NCBI RefSeq assembly: GCF_016862115.1
Contig: NZ_BOMI01000114.1
Location: forward strand, 62,001-126,000
Length of the DNA: 64,000 bases
Direction of reading: 5' to 3'
Source: Paractinoplanes deccanensis
GTDB taxonomy: Bacteria > Actinomycetota > Actinomycetes > Mycobacteriales > Micromonosporaceae
A program made the translations under genes and the position numbers. This document shows positions 26,878-35,114 of the stretch, piece after piece. The notes under the pieces were generated by a model, which was not told the DNA's origin, ran no database searches, and was given only the letters and a program-made list of their open reading frames with translations. Within the stretch, counting starts at the first letter, position 1. The number at the start of each line of letters is the position of its first letter.

Positions 26878-27397
26878 CCTTCACCTGGGCGTCGAACCAC
26901 GCCGCCTCGCGCAGCGTGGCCATCAGCCGCTCCCGGCCGGCCTCGTCCTGCCGGTCGATGAAGAGCACCCCGTCCAGGTGGTCGGTCTCGTGCTGGATGC
27001 AGCGCGCCAGCAGCCCGGCGCCGACCACCTGCACCGGGTCCCCGTGCTCGGTGTAGCCCTTGGCCGCCACGTTCAGGCGGCGCTTGGTGTCGAGATAGAT
27101 GCCCGGGATCGACAGGCAGCCCTCGGGGCCGTCCTGCTCCTGTTCGTCGGGAAACTCCAGCACCGGGTTGATCAGATGGTCGAGCCGCGCGTCGTTGCCC
27201 GGCAGGTCCGGGTTGATCGCGAAGACCCGCAGCCCCACGCCGATCTGCGGCGCGGCCAGGCCGGCGCCGCGCGACTGGGCCAGCGTCTCGTTGAGGTCGC
27301 GCACCAGCGCACGCAGCTCGGCGTCGAAAGTGGTCACGGGATCGGCGACGCGGCGCAGCACCGGGTCGCCGACCTTCCGGATGGACACAACGGTCAT
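26861..27397 (-). CDS. def: Peptide deformylase
   Basis: It removes the formyl group from the N-terminal Met of new proteins and needs a metal ion. All three family motifs are present: GAGLAAPQIG near residue 45, EGCLSIPG (Cys ligand) and QHETDHLDG (two His ligands and catalytic Glu). The length of 178 residues is normal. ATG 27397 is chosen by alignment of MTVVSIRKVGDPVLRR to family N-termini. No fmt gene is adjacent, so this may be one of several deformylases. The end overlaps the hydrolase gene by 17 bp. Confidence 0.96.
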   Translation of the reverse strand: MTVVSIRKVGDPVLRRVADPVTTFDAELRALVRDLNETLAQSRGAGLAAPQIGVGLRVFAINPDLPGNDARLDHLINPVLEFPDEQEQDGPEGCLSIPGIYLDTKRRLNVAAKGYTEHGDPVQVVGAGLLARCIQHETDHLDGVLFIDRQDEAGRERLMATLREAAWFDAQVKVSPHG

Positions 27398-27483
27398 GGA
27401 AGAGAACGTACCCCGCACCGCCACCGACAGTCGGCGCGGAAAGTACTTGCCAAGCAGGAAAGTACTGGCCCATACTTCAAGGC

Positions 27484-27948
27484 ATGGATCCCATCGACGC
27501 CGAGCTCGCCCTGGCCGAGGTCCGCGCCCGTCGCGACCAGGTCGTCACCTCCACCCTCGTGCCCTCGTGGTTCTGGCCCGCGACCGGCGCGCTCATGCTG
27601 CTGTTCGTCGGCGCCGTCGAGAGCGCTGTCCCCTGGCTCGTCGCCACCGGCTCGGTGCTCTACGCGCTCGGCCTGTCCGCGCTGATCCTGGCCGTGGTCC
27701 GCCACTCCCGGGTCCAGGTGCGCAACTCGCTGCTGGGCCTGCGCGGCGCCCTCGCCATCGCCGCCTTCACCGTGGGCCTGGTCGCCGCCGGGCTGGCCGT
27801 CGCCTTCACCCTGGACGCGTTCGGCGCTCCCCTGCCGGCCACGCTCGGCTGCGTGCCCGTGGCCCTGGCCCTGGCCTTCGGCGGCCCGCGGCTCATGGCC
27901 CACCTGCGCCGCGTGATGCTGTCGCGTCCCCTCGCGGACGCCCGGTGA
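27484..27948 (+). CDS. Small four-helix membrane protein
   Basis: A 154-residue protein with an acidic cytoplasmic start (MDPIDAELALAEVRARRDQV) and four likely TM helices (around residues 28-45, 50-68, 82-105 and 110-130). Its stop overlaps the GTG start of a winged-helix regulator (GTGA). Such membrane protein/regulator pairs are common in actinomycetes, with the regulator repressing the pair. The function is unknown. Confidence 0.8.
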   Translation: MDPIDAELALAEVRARRDQVVTSTLVPSWFWPATGALMLLFVGAVESAVPWLVATGSVLYALGLSALILAVVRHSRVQVRNSLLGLRGALAIAAFTVGLVAAGLAVAFTLDAFGAPLPATLGCVPVALALAFGGPRLMAHLRRVMLSRPLADAR

Positions 27949-28259
27949 CCGGCGTCGAGCCGCGCTTCGACGACCTGATCCACGCGCCGACGCGGCTGTC
28001 CCTGGTCAGCCTGCTCACCGCCGCCGAGTGGGCCGACTTCAAATTTCTGCGCGAGCAGACCGGGCTCTCCGACTCGGCCCTCTCCAAGCAGCTCACCACC
28101 CTCGAGGACGCCGGCTACATCGACATCCGCAAGTCCTTCGTCGGCAAGCGCCCGCGCACCTCGGCCCGCCTCACCCCGGCCGGCCGGCAGGCCTTCGCGG
28201 CCCATGTCGCCGCGCTCCAGCAGATCGTCGCCCGGTCCGGCCTGGAGGTGACCCCCTGA
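27945..28259 (+). CDS. Winged-helix transcriptional regulator (MarR/PadR-like single domain)
   Basis: A 104-residue protein made of one winged helix: DDLIHAPTRLSLVSLLTAAEWADFKFLREQTGLSDSALSKQLTTLEDAGYIDIRKSFVGKRPRTSARLTPAGRQAF is the core pattern in short. The recognition helix is SDSALSKQLTTLEDAGYI, and the beta wing contains basic residues. The GTG start overlaps the stop of the membrane protein gene, so both are translated together. Confidence 0.88.
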   Translation: MTGVEPRFDDLIHAPTRLSLVSLLTAAEWADFKFLREQTGLSDSALSKQLTTLEDAGYIDIRKSFVGKRPRTSARLTPAGRQAFAAHVAALQQIVARSGLEVTP

Positions 28260-28338
28260 TCGGATTAGGGCGGTCGTCCCGGCTGAAACGCCCCTTCGCC
28301 CGTTCCGGCCGGGCCCGGCCGATACATACGGTTCTCCC

Positions 28339-28755
28339 GTGTGCACCTCCGAACCCATCGCCATCACCGTCGGCTTCCCGCAGGCCACCTCGGACGCCCA
28401 GTCCCTGATCCTGGGCCTGCGCGAGGTGATCCTGCGAACGCGGGTCGACCACGTCCGGCCCGCTCCCGCCCCGTCCGCCGCGGGCACCCGCTCCGGCGAG
28501 GTCCTGACCGTGGGCGCCCTGGTCGTCACCCTGGCGCCGGCGGCCGTCGAGAGCCTGCTGTCCGCGGTCACCGCCTGGCTGACCCGCCAGCCCACCACCA
28601 TCGAGATCGAGATCGACGGCCACCGCCTGCGCGGCCCGGTGACCCGCGCCCAGCGCGACGCCCTCATCGCGCACTACCTGCGCCACACGGCTTCCCGCGC
28701 CACGCCCGCCCAGCCTCTGCGCACACCGGCCACCCCGAGCGCCACGCCGTCATAG
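28339..28755 (+). CDS. EACC1-like (effector-associated constant component) protein
   Basis: A 138-residue protein with a hydrophobic helix in the middle (LTVGALVVTLAPAAVESLLSAVTAWLTRQP) followed by a short beta pair (TIEIEIDGHRLRGP). This layout, a regular ~40-residue start, a Gly-rich link, a membrane-like helix and a final beta unit, resembles EACC1, a small component encoded beside effectors in some actinobacterial conflict systems. No effector, protease or STAND NTPase gene is adjacent, so it would be an orphan. GTG 28339 lies about 11 bases after a TACATA box and may be leaderless. The assignment is by recognition only. Confidence 0.55.
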   Translation: MCTSEPIAITVGFPQATSDAQSLILGLREVILRTRVDHVRPAPAPSAAGTRSGEVLTVGALVVTLAPAAVESLLSAVTAWLTRQPTTIEIEIDGHRLRGPVTRAQRDALIAHYLRHTASRATPAQPLRTPATPSATPS

Positions 28756-28896
28756 CCCGGCTCGAAGGTCAGGCGGTCACGGGCAGCGTCGCCGCGATCG
28801 GCCACGCCGAGTGTCACGCCGTCATAGCCCGGCTCGAGCCGACCGGCCGCGGCGGGTCAGGCGGTCACGGGCAACGTCGCCACGATCGGCCACGCC
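28743..28896. repeat. Tandem duplication of a convergent gene junction
   Basis: A 23-base block spanning the EACC1-like stop (28743-28765) recurs exactly at 28815-28837. A 40-base block equal to the 3' end of the membrane hydrolase gene (28857-28896) recurs at 28769-28808 with two mismatches. The two unit copies differ by a 16-base insertion. The duplication leaves both genes intact because the extra copy lies between the stops. Confidence 0.85.
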
Positions 28897-30296
28897 ACCA
28901 GGAGCGAGCCGGCGAGCGCGGTCGCCCACGCCGGGGCGGCCAGGCGGTTGAGGACGGCGCTCCAGCCGGCCTGCACCAAGAACAGCACGGCCAGCAGCGG
29001 CACCACGAGCAGGAGGAACCCGTTGGTCAGGCCGAGCGTCGCGGCGGCGGTCAGGGCCACGACGGTCACCGCCGAGACGGCGAGGACGCCGAGGGTGCTG
29101 CCGCCGAAGAGCCGTTCGCTCGCGTACGACAGAAGGGCGAAACCGGCCCACACCACCGGCAGCAGCCACCACCGGGCGCCGACGGGCACCATGCTGGTGA
29201 AGCCGAGCTGCAGGGGCACGACGATGGTCACGGCGGCGTATCCCACCAGGACGACCGCCGCGGCCACCGCACGCGGGCGCGGCACCGGCGAGCGGACCGC
29301 GCGCTTGCGGAGGGTCAGCGCCAGCAGGACGGCGCCGAGGACGAAGGTGAACGCGACCGCGTAGTCGCCCGAGTCGAGCGGGAAGCGCGACGTCGGCAGG
29401 ACGGCCGCGGTCAGCGCCGCCACGACGGCGGCGGCCACGACGGCCACCAGCTGGAGCGGGCGCAGCCGGGCCGGCGCGACCGGGTCACGGCGGCCGAGCA
29501 GCACGCGGGCGACCGGGACGACCCCCAGCAGCAGCGCCACGAAGAGCAGCCCGGCACCGGCCAGGCGGTGCAGCGGCGACGGGAGCGGCGCGGCGGTGAA
29601 CGGGCCGCCGAAGCCGTCGTCCAGCCAGGCGGCCGTTTCGCGGTGCGCGCGCGGAGCGTACAGGATGGAGATGTGCTCGACCCCGGGGATCGTCACCGCC
29701 TTGCTGCCCGCGACGCGCCCGGCGGTCTCGGTGGCGGTGGCCCGGAAATCGGCGAACTCGCCCTGCCCCACCAGCAGGAGCAGCCGGGCCGGCCGGCCCG
29801 GGGGCGCCGACGGCAGCGAGATCGCCACGGTGGCACCGATCTCCCGATGCTCCGCCGCGTAGCGGGTCACCGCGCCGGCACCCATCGAATGCCCGACGAG
29901 GGCGACTCGTGAGGTGTCCACATCGCGCAGCCGGCGCAGGTGGTCGAGGGCGACGCCGAGCTCGCCCTGGAGGGCGTCGTTGCCGGTCCGCGCCCGCGGG
30001 TTGGCCCCGTGACCGGCGAAGTCCAGCAGCACCACCACGTAGCCCCGGGCCGCGAGGGTGTCACCGAACTGGGCCATCAGCCTCGCCGACCCCGCATAGC
30101 CGTGCGCGACGACGACGCCCGGGCGCCGCTCGCCGGGCTTGAGCCCCCGCGGATGCACCTCGTGCAGCGGCACACCGTCCACCACCACCCGCCGCGGCGC
30201 CGCGTCGCCACCGGACGTCGCCAGCAGCGCGAGGCCCGCGCCCGCCAGCAGCACGGCGACGAGCGCCACCACCAGACTTCCCCGACCCGAGAGCAC
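28857..30296 (-). CDS. Membrane-bound alpha/beta-hydrolase with C-terminal TM domain
   Basis: A 479-residue protein. A signal-anchor helix (residues ~8-27) precedes an extracytoplasmic hydrolase domain: VVVAHGYAGSARLMAQFGD, FAGHGANPRA, nucleophile VALVGHSMGAGAVTRYA and a probable catalytic His in VEHISILY. From about residue 245 onward there are roughly seven TM helices. The substrate is unknown; a surface-lipid or envelope role is an inference from topology. The start is GTG 30296 without a clear ribosome binding site. A partial copy of its last 40 bases lies downstream. Confidence 0.85.
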   Translation of the reverse strand: MLSGRGSLVVALVAVLLAGAGLALLATSGGDAAPRRVVVDGVPLHEVHPRGLKPGERRPGVVVAHGYAGSARLMAQFGDTLAARGYVVVLLDFAGHGANPRARTGNDALQGELGVALDHLRRLRDVDTSRVALVGHSMGAGAVTRYAAEHREIGATVAISLPSAPPGRPARLLLLVGQGEFADFRATATETAGRVAGSKAVTIPGVEHISILYAPRAHRETAAWLDDGFGGPFTAAPLPSPLHRLAGAGLLFVALLLGVVPVARVLLGRRDPVAPARLRPLQLVAVVAAAVVAALTAAVLPTSRFPLDSGDYAVAFTFVLGAVLLALTLRKRAVRSPVPRPRAVAAAVVLVGYAAVTIVVPLQLGFTSMVPVGARWWLLPVVWAGFALLSYASERLFGGSTLGVLAVSAVTVVALTAAATLGLTNGFLLLVVPLLAVLFLVQAGWSAVLNRLAAPAWATALAGSLLVAWPIVATLPVTA

Positions 30297-30463
30297 AAGC
30301 GACGGTATCGGGATCGCCCCGGCACTCGCCTCCCGGAAACGTGCCGTACCGGCCTTCCGTTCCCTCGCGCGGCAAATTTCATCGATGTGTCTAAGTATTG
30401 CAATCCTGTGACGCGGAACGCCATGATGACCGTCAATCCGTTCCCCGTCCCCACGGAGTCCCC

Positions 30464-32503
30464 ATGTCCCTCACCCGCCGCACCCTGCTGTCCGCGGCCG
30501 CCGCCGGCCCGGCCGCCGCGGTGCTCGCCGACCTCACGCCGGCCACGGCCGCCTCCCCGCCCGGCGACGTCGTCGGGAAGATCAGCGTCGGTTACCAGGG
30601 CTGGTTCTCGTGCCCCGGCGACGGCGCGCCGATCGGCGGCTGGTGGCACTGGAGCCGCGACCGGTTCCAGCCGCCCTCGCCGAGCAACACGACGATCGTG
30701 TCCTGGCCGGACAACCGCGACTACGCGCACACCTATCCGACCGCGTACCCGAACCTCGGCAACGGCGGCCCGGCAACGCTCTTCTCCTCGTACGACCAGC
30801 AGACGGTCGACACGCATTTCGCGTGGATGCGCACCTACGGCATCGACACCGCCGCCCTGCAGCGCTTCAACCCGATGGGCGACGAGGGGCCGACCCGCGA
30901 CGCCATGGCCCGCAAGGTCCGCACGGCCGCCGAGGCGACCGGACGCAAGTTCTACATCATGTACGACGTCACGGGCTGGACGAACATGCAGTCCGAGCTG
31001 AAGTCCGACTGGACGGCCACGATGTCCGCGCACACCGCGTCGCCCTCCTATGCGCGCCAGAACGGCAAGCCCGTCGTCTGCGTCTGGGGCTTCGGGTTCA
31101 ACGACGACGGGCGCCCGTTCACGCCGTCCGCGTGCCTCGACGTCGTCAATTGGCTCAAGGCTCAGGGCTGCTATGTCATCGGCGGCGTGCCGACCTATTG
31201 GCGCGAGGGCAAGAACGACAGCCGCGCGGGCTTCCTCGACGTCTATCACGCGTTCCACATGCTGTCGCCGTGGATGGTGGGCCGCACCGGCACGCTCGAC
31301 GGCCTCGACTGGTTCTACGCCAACGTGAACACGGCCGACCAGGCCGACTGCAACGCGCACGGCATCGACTACCAGCCCTGCGTCCTGCCCGGCGACCTGT
31401 CCTCGGGGCACCGGCGGCACGGCGACTTCTACTGGCGCAGCATCTACAACATGGTCCGGCTGGGCGCCCAGGGCCTGTACGTCTCCATGTTCGACGAGTT
31501 CAACGAGGGCAACCAGATCGCGAAGACCGCGGAGACGGCCGCCTCGGTCCCGGCGGGCACGGGCATCCGCGCGCTCGACGAGGACGGCACGTTCTGCTCC
31601 GCCGACTACTACCTGCGCATCACCACGGACGGCGGGCGCATGCTCAAGGGACAGCTGGCGCTCACCGCCGTACGGCCGACTCCGCCGACGGTGGGTACGC
31701 CACCGCAACCCACCGGGGATCTCGCCGCCGGCAAGGCGGTGAGCGCGAGCAGCAACAACGCCGGATTCGCGGCCGCCAACGCCGTCGACACCAACCCGGC
31801 GAGCTACTGGGAGAGCAGCGGCGCCTTCCCGCAATGGCTCGAGGTCGACCTCGGCGCCTCCTACGCCGTCACGCGCGTGGTGCTGCGCGTGCCCGCCGGC
31901 TGGGAGCGCCGCACCCAGACCATCGCGGTGCAGGGCGGCGCCGCCACCTCGTACACCTTCGATCCGGCCTCGGGAAACGCCGTCACGCTCACGCTTGCCG
32001 GCACTGCGATCCGCACGCTGCGGCTGAGCTTCGCGGCCAACTCCGGCTGGCCGGCGGCACAGCTTTCCCAGATCCAGGTGTACGCGGACAGCACGCCCCC
32101 GCCCGCGACGGACCTCGCCCGCGGCCGCCCGGCGACGGCGAGCGGCCAGGCCCAGTCGTACGCCCCGGCCAACGCCGTCGACGGCGACGCGGGCACCTAT
32201 TGGGAGAGCGCGAACAACGCCTTCCCCCAGTGGATCCAGGTCGACCTCGGCGCCGCGACGACGGTGAGCCGTTTCGTCCTCAGGCTGCCACCGTCGTGGG
32301 GCGCGCGCACCCAGACGCTGAGCATCTCGGACGGCGCCACGACGCTGGTCCCCGCCGCGGCCCGCACCTTCGATCCCGCCGCCGGCAACACCGTGTCGCT
32401 CACCTGCCCGCCGGCGCAGGCCCGCACCGTGCGCGTCACCGTCACCGGCAACACGGGCTGGCCGGCCGGGCAGCTCTCCGGCCTGGAGGTCTACTCCGCC
32501 TGA
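30464..32503 (+). CDS. Secreted GH99-like glycosidase with two discoidin domains
   Basis: A 679-residue exported enzyme. The start carries a Tat-type signal (LTRRTLLSAAAAGPAAAVL). The catalytic region, residues ~35-400, has the GH71/99-like pattern: VGYQGWFSCPGDG, GWWHWSRDRF, GIDTAALQRF, KFYIMYDVTGW and VSMFDEFNEGNQIA. GH99 enzymes cut alpha-mannosidic bonds by an endo mechanism. Two F5/8C-like discoidin modules follow (ASSNNAGFAAANAVDTNPASYWES and ASGQAQSYAPANAVDGDAGTYWES), likely binding sugars. ATG 30464 has a weak GGAG. The upstream gap is unusually A/T-rich near 30368-30410, which may hold the promoter. Confidence 0.82.
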   Translation: MSLTRRTLLSAAAAGPAAAVLADLTPATAASPPGDVVGKISVGYQGWFSCPGDGAPIGGWWHWSRDRFQPPSPSNTTIVSWPDNRDYAHTYPTAYPNLGNGGPATLFSSYDQQTVDTHFAWMRTYGIDTAALQRFNPMGDEGPTRDAMARKVRTAAEATGRKFYIMYDVTGWTNMQSELKSDWTATMSAHTASPSYARQNGKPVVCVWGFGFNDDGRPFTPSACLDVVNWLKAQGCYVIGGVPTYWREGKNDSRAGFLDVYHAFHMLSPWMVGRTGTLDGLDWFYANVNTADQADCNAHGIDYQPCVLPGDLSSGHRRHGDFYWRSIYNMVRLGAQGLYVSMFDEFNEGNQIAKTAETAASVPAGTGIRALDEDGTFCSADYYLRITTDGGRMLKGQLALTAVRPTPPTVGTPPQPTGDLAAGKAVSASSNNAGFAAANAVDTNPASYWESSGAFPQWLEVDLGASYAVTRVVLRVPAGWERRTQTIAVQGGAATSYTFDPASGNAVTLTLAGTAIRTLRLSFAANSGWPAAQLSQIQVYADSTPPPATDLARGRPATASGQAQSYAPANAVDGDAGTYWESANNAFPQWIQVDLGAATTVSRFVLRLPPSWGARTQTLSISDGATTLVPAAARTFDPAAGNTVSLTCPPAQARTVRVTVTGNTGWPAGQLSGLEVYSA

Positions 32504-32829
32504 CCGTCGCCCGCCGCGTCCCGCAGGCGGTCGAGCGCCCCGGCCCAGTAGGTCTCGTACCTCGCCAGCCACGGCGCCATGGCCCGCGACATCGCGTCCG
32601 CGTCGATGGCGTACAGCTGATGGCGGCCCTGCCGGGTGGCGGTGACCAGACCCGTCGCCCGCAGGGCCATCAGGTGCTTCGAGATGCCCGACGCCACCAG
32701 CCCCGGGAAGTGGGCGGCCAGCTCGCTCACGCTCAGCGTGCCGTGCTCGGCGAGCAGGTCGAGGATCCGCCGCCGCGTCGGGTCGGCCATCGCCCGGAAG
32801 AGGTCGCCCGTCTCCCCCTTCTCACCCAA
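32491..32829 (-). CDS. ArsR-family winged-helix regulator A
   Basis: A ~112-residue ArsR/SmtB-like regulator: LFRAMADPTRRRILDLLAEHGTLSVSELAAHF, then the recognition helix VASGISKHLMALRATGLVTATRQGRHQLYAI. No Cys or His metal-binding motif is visible, so it likely senses something other than metal. The start is uncertain: TTG 32829 overlaps the stop of the SRPBCC gene, while ATG 32790 gives a shorter product. It follows the SRPBCC gene in one operon, a pairing widespread in actinomycetes. Confidence 0.82.
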   Translation of the reverse strand: MGEKGETGDLFRAMADPTRRRILDLLAEHGTLSVSELAAHFPGLVASGISKHLMALRATGLVTATRQGRHQLYAIDADAMSRAMAPWLARYETYWAGALDRLRDAAGDGQAE

Positions 32830-33253
32830 CGCCGGTCCCCGCCGCCTCGGCGAGCCGCTGGAGCACCTGGTGCTTGTCGGCCCCGCGCTCGTACGCCTCG
32901 ACCGTGCCCTGCCAGTCGGGCTTGCCGATCCCCGCGAATCCGTCGTGCACGAGCACCACCCGAGTGCCACCCGCGACCGGCTCCAGCGTGACGACGAGCC
33001 GCCCCGGATGCACCCAGCCGGAGTCCTCCTCGATCCAGGACAGCACCAGCCGCCCCTCCGGCACGATCTCCAGCACCGTCCCGCTGATCCACGTCTCCCC
33101 GTCGGGGCCGGGCATCCGATAGCCCCCGCCCAGCCGCAGATCGATCTCGATCCCCGGCGACATCCACCGCCGCAGCCCGTCCTCGGTGGACAGCCACCGC
33201 CACACCGCACTGGGCGGCTGCGAAATCTCGATGGAACGCGCGACCTCGGGCAT
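32822..33253 (-). CDS. SRPBCC/AHSA1-domain protein
   Basis: A 143-residue helix-grip protein: ARSIEISQPPSAVWRWLSTEDGLRRWMSPGIEIDLRLGGGYRM, then GTVLEIVPEGRLVLSWIEED and TRVVLVHDGF. The fold binds hydrophobic ligands in a deep pocket; no enzymatic residue can be named. ATG 33253 is chosen because GGAAGGAG stands before it; a longer in-frame start at 33292 lies inside the operator. It is co-transcribed with ArsR regulator A. Confidence 0.88.
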   Translation of the reverse strand: MPEVARSIEISQPPSAVWRWLSTEDGLRRWMSPGIEIDLRLGGGYRMPGPDGETWISGTVLEIVPEGRLVLSWIEEDSGWVHPGRLVVTLEPVAGGTRVVLVHDGFAGIGKPDWQGTVEAYERGADKHQVLQRLAEAAGTGVG

Positions 33254-33270
33254 GCCCGTCTCCTTCCAAC

Positions 33271-33308
33271 GTCTTACCACTCGGTAATGCATTACCGTAC
33301 GGTAAGAC
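33271..33308. promoter_or_regulatory. 38-base near-palindrome operator for the SRPBCC-ArsR operon
   Basis: Two 14-base palindromic elements, TTACCACTCGGTAA (33274-33287, imperfect) and TTACCGTACGGTAA (33292-33305, perfect), are 18 bases apart. Outer arms GTCTTACC / GGTAAGAC extend the symmetry around a central TGCA. It ends 18 bases upstream of the SRPBCC start codon, the expected position for ArsR repression of the minus-strand operon. Confidence 0.75.
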
Positions 33309-33340
33309 GTCGTGACCGGTCAACACCCCGCTTCCGGGGG

Positions 33341-33370
33341 TTGATAGGCAAGTGACGACTTGCCTATTGT
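33341..33370 (+). promoter_or_regulatory. Promoter with embedded ArsR-type operator for the plus-strand operon
   Basis: TTGATA (33341-33346) and TATTGT (33365-33370) are 18 bases apart and look like -35 and -10 boxes. Between and across them lies a 24-base inverted repeat with ten-base arms ATAGGCAAGT (33344-33353) and ACTTGCCTAT (33358-33367) around GACG. Transcription would start at or next to the GTG at 33377, so the mRNA is probably leaderless. Confidence 0.72.
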
Positions 33371-33376
33371 GGGTGT

Positions 33377-33694
33377 GTGAGCGAGACTGCTGCCGAGGCC
33401 GAGGTCTTCAAGGCGCTGGCCGATCCGAACCGCCGGAAGATCCTTGATGAGCTGGCGGAACGGGACGGCCAGACGCTGTTCGAGATCTGTTCGCGGCTGA
33501 CCATGCGGCATCAGCTGGGGCTCTCGCGGCAGGCGGTCTCGCAGCACCTCGACGTGCTGCTGCGTGCCGGGCTGATCCGCAGCCGGCGCGAAGGTCGCTA
33601 CAAGTTCCACCACATCGACACCACACCGCTGGAGCACCTCACCGACCGGTGGCGGGGCGGCGGGGCAAGGGAGAACCGATGCGCATCTACGTGA
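33377..33694 (+). CDS. ArsR-family winged-helix regulator B
   Basis: A 105-residue ArsR-like protein: VFKALADPNRRKILDELAERDGQTLFEICSRL, then LGLSRQAVSQHLDVLLRAGLIRSRREGRYKFHHI. No metal-binding Cys pair is visible. It starts at a GTG ten bases after a 24-base inverted repeat that overlaps its promoter, so autorepression is likely. The coding end overlaps the VOC gene by 16 bp. It is head to head with the other ArsR operon but has a different operator sequence. Confidence 0.9.
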   Translation: MSETAAEAEVFKALADPNRRKILDELAERDGQTLFEICSRLTMRHQLGLSRQAVSQHLDVLLRAGLIRSRREGRYKFHHIDTTPLEHLTDRWRGGGARENRCAST

Positions 33695-34080
33695 CCAGTG
33701 TCTACGTCGACGACCAGGACAAGGCGCTGGCCTTCTACACCGACAAGCTCGGCTTCGTGAAGAAGACCGAGGTGCCCGTCGGCGAACACCGCTGGCTCAC
33801 CGTGGTCTCACCGGACGATCCGGACGGCTGTGAGCTGCTGCTCGAACCGGACGCCCACCCGGCCGCCAAGCCGTTCAAGGCCGCCCTCGTCGACGACGGC
33901 GTCCCGCTGACCTCGTTCTATGTCAAGGACGTTCACGCGGAGTACGAGAGGCTGCGCGGCCTGGGGGTGCGTTTCACGCAGGAGCCGCTGCAGATGGGTG
34001 ACATCACCACCGCGGTCCTCGACGACACCTGCGGCAACCTGATCCAGATCATTCACAAGCCCGGCCTCGTCAAGCCGTGA
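33679..34080 (+). CDS. VOC (glyoxalase-like) protein 3
   Basis: A 133-residue protein: MRIYVTSVYVDDQDKALAFYTDKLGFVKKTEVPVG begins the first VOC unit and TTAVLDDTCGNLIQIIHKP ends the second. This is the type usually encoded with ArsR regulators and SRPBCC proteins. The function is unknown; small electrophile detoxification is one possibility. ATG 33679 has AAGGGAG upstream. It overlaps both the ArsR B gene and the convergent SDR gene. Confidence 0.9.
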   Translation: MRIYVTSVYVDDQDKALAFYTDKLGFVKKTEVPVGEHRWLTVVSPDDPDGCELLLEPDAHPAAKPFKAALVDDGVPLTSFYVKDVHAEYERLRGLGVRFTQEPLQMGDITTAVLDDTCGNLIQIIHKPGLVKP

Positions 34081-34813
34081 AGCCGCCGTCGACGTTCACG
34101 GCCGCGCCGGTGATGTAGCGGCCACCGGGCCCGGCGAGAAAGGCCACCGCGGCGGCGATGTCGTCGGGGCTGGCGTAATGGCCGAGCGCCGTCAACGCGT
34201 TGACGGTGGCGGCGTTCGGGCCGTCGGCCGGGTTGAGGTCGGTGTCCGTGGGGCCCGGGTTCACCAGGTTGACGGTGATCCCCCGGCCGCCCAGCTCGCG
34301 GCCGAGGGCCTTGGTCAGGCCGGTGAGCGCGGTCTTGCTCATGGCGTACAGGGAGAAGCCCGGAAACACGGTGCGCACGGCCATGTTGCTGCCGATCGTG
34401 ACGATCCGGCCGCCGGCCGTCAGGTGACGCGACGCGGCCTGGCATGCGACGAACGGCGCCCGGATGTTGACGGCGAGGGTCTGCTCCACGTCGTCCGCGG
34501 TGAGCTGCTCCAGCGGGCCGAGCAGAAACGCGCCGGCGTTGTTGACGAGAATGTCGAGGCGCCCGAACTCCCCGGCCGCGCGGTCGACAGCGGCCACCAC
34601 CGCGGCCGGGTCGGCGCTGTCCGCCCGCACGGCAACGGCTCGCCGGCCTGCCGCCTTGACGCGCTCCACCACCGAGGCGGCGCTCTCCTCGTCGCGCTGA
34701 AACGTGATCGCCACATCGGCGCCGTCCGCCGCCAGCCGCAGCGCCACGGCGGCGCCGATGCCACGTCCGCCACCCGTCACCAGGGCCACTTTTCCGTCGA
34801 GTGCTTTCTGCAT
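34070..34813 (-). CDS. Short-chain dehydrogenase/reductase (SDR)
   Basis: A 247-residue classical SDR: cofactor loop VALVTGGGRGIGAAVALRLAADG, NNAG motif ILVNNAGAFLLGP, catalytic Ser in IVTIGSNMAV and YxxxK in FSLYAMSKTALTGLTKALG, and a NPGPTDT end motif. An Arg-less first loop plus FQRDEES suggests NADPH preference, which is uncertain. The ATG at 34813 has no clear ribosome binding site. It overlaps the VOC gene end by 11 bp. Confidence 0.92.
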   Translation of the reverse strand: MQKALDGKVALVTGGGRGIGAAVALRLAADGADVAITFQRDEESAASVVERVKAAGRRAVAVRADSADPAAVVAAVDRAAGEFGRLDILVNNAGAFLLGPLEQLTADDVEQTLAVNIRAPFVACQAASRHLTAGGRIVTIGSNMAVRTVFPGFSLYAMSKTALTGLTKALGRELGGRGITVNLVNPGPTDTDLNPADGPNAATVNALTALGHYASPDDIAAAVAFLAGPGGRYITGAAVNVDGGFTA

Positions 34814-34906
34814 GACGTCGAGCCTGGCGGACCGGGAGCCGTCGGTCTGGCGGGGATCGGACGCGGCGTTGCCGGGGCTGCATAACCTCATTCAGGTGGG
34901 GGCGAC

Positions 34907-35110
34907 GTGGTGACCGTCCGAGTCATGGCAGGCGACGACAGGAAACGGGCGTCATCTCCGGCCGCGAGATCTCCGGGCGCCGGGCCGAGGAGCGGTCGGC
35001 ATTCGCCGGACGCGAGCTGCAGGCCGAGAATCCACCGGCACTCGCCCGACGCGAGCTGCAGGCCGAGAAGCCGTCGGCACTCGCCGGACGCGAGCTGGGG
35101 GCCGAGGTGA
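34907..35110 (+). CDS. Possible small leader ORF (67 aa) coupled to S1-Nudix gene
   Basis: An open frame from GTG 34907 whose TGA overlaps the ATG of the Nudix gene (TGATG). It crosses three 39-base repeats, so the product repeats HSPDASCRPRxxR three times. Its biological reality is doubtful: the neighbouring frame, in phase with the Nudix gene, is also open through the repeats and would give A-L-A-G-R-E-L-Q-A-E-like repeats but has no start codon. Confidence 0.3.
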   Translation: MVTVRVMAGDDRKRASSPAARSPGAGPRSGRHSPDASCRPRIHRHSPDASCRPRSRRHSPDASWGPR

Positions 35111-35114
35111 TGGG
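34998..35114 (+). repeat. Three 39-base tandem repeats before the Nudix gene
   Basis: Copies start at 34998, 35037 and 35076 (shared core GGCACTCGCCGGACGCGAG and then CTGCAGGCCGAGAA). The start of a fourth copy (GGCACTCG) is inside the Nudix coding region at 35113. A unit of 39 is a multiple of three, so copy-number change would keep all frames. Confidence 0.85.
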
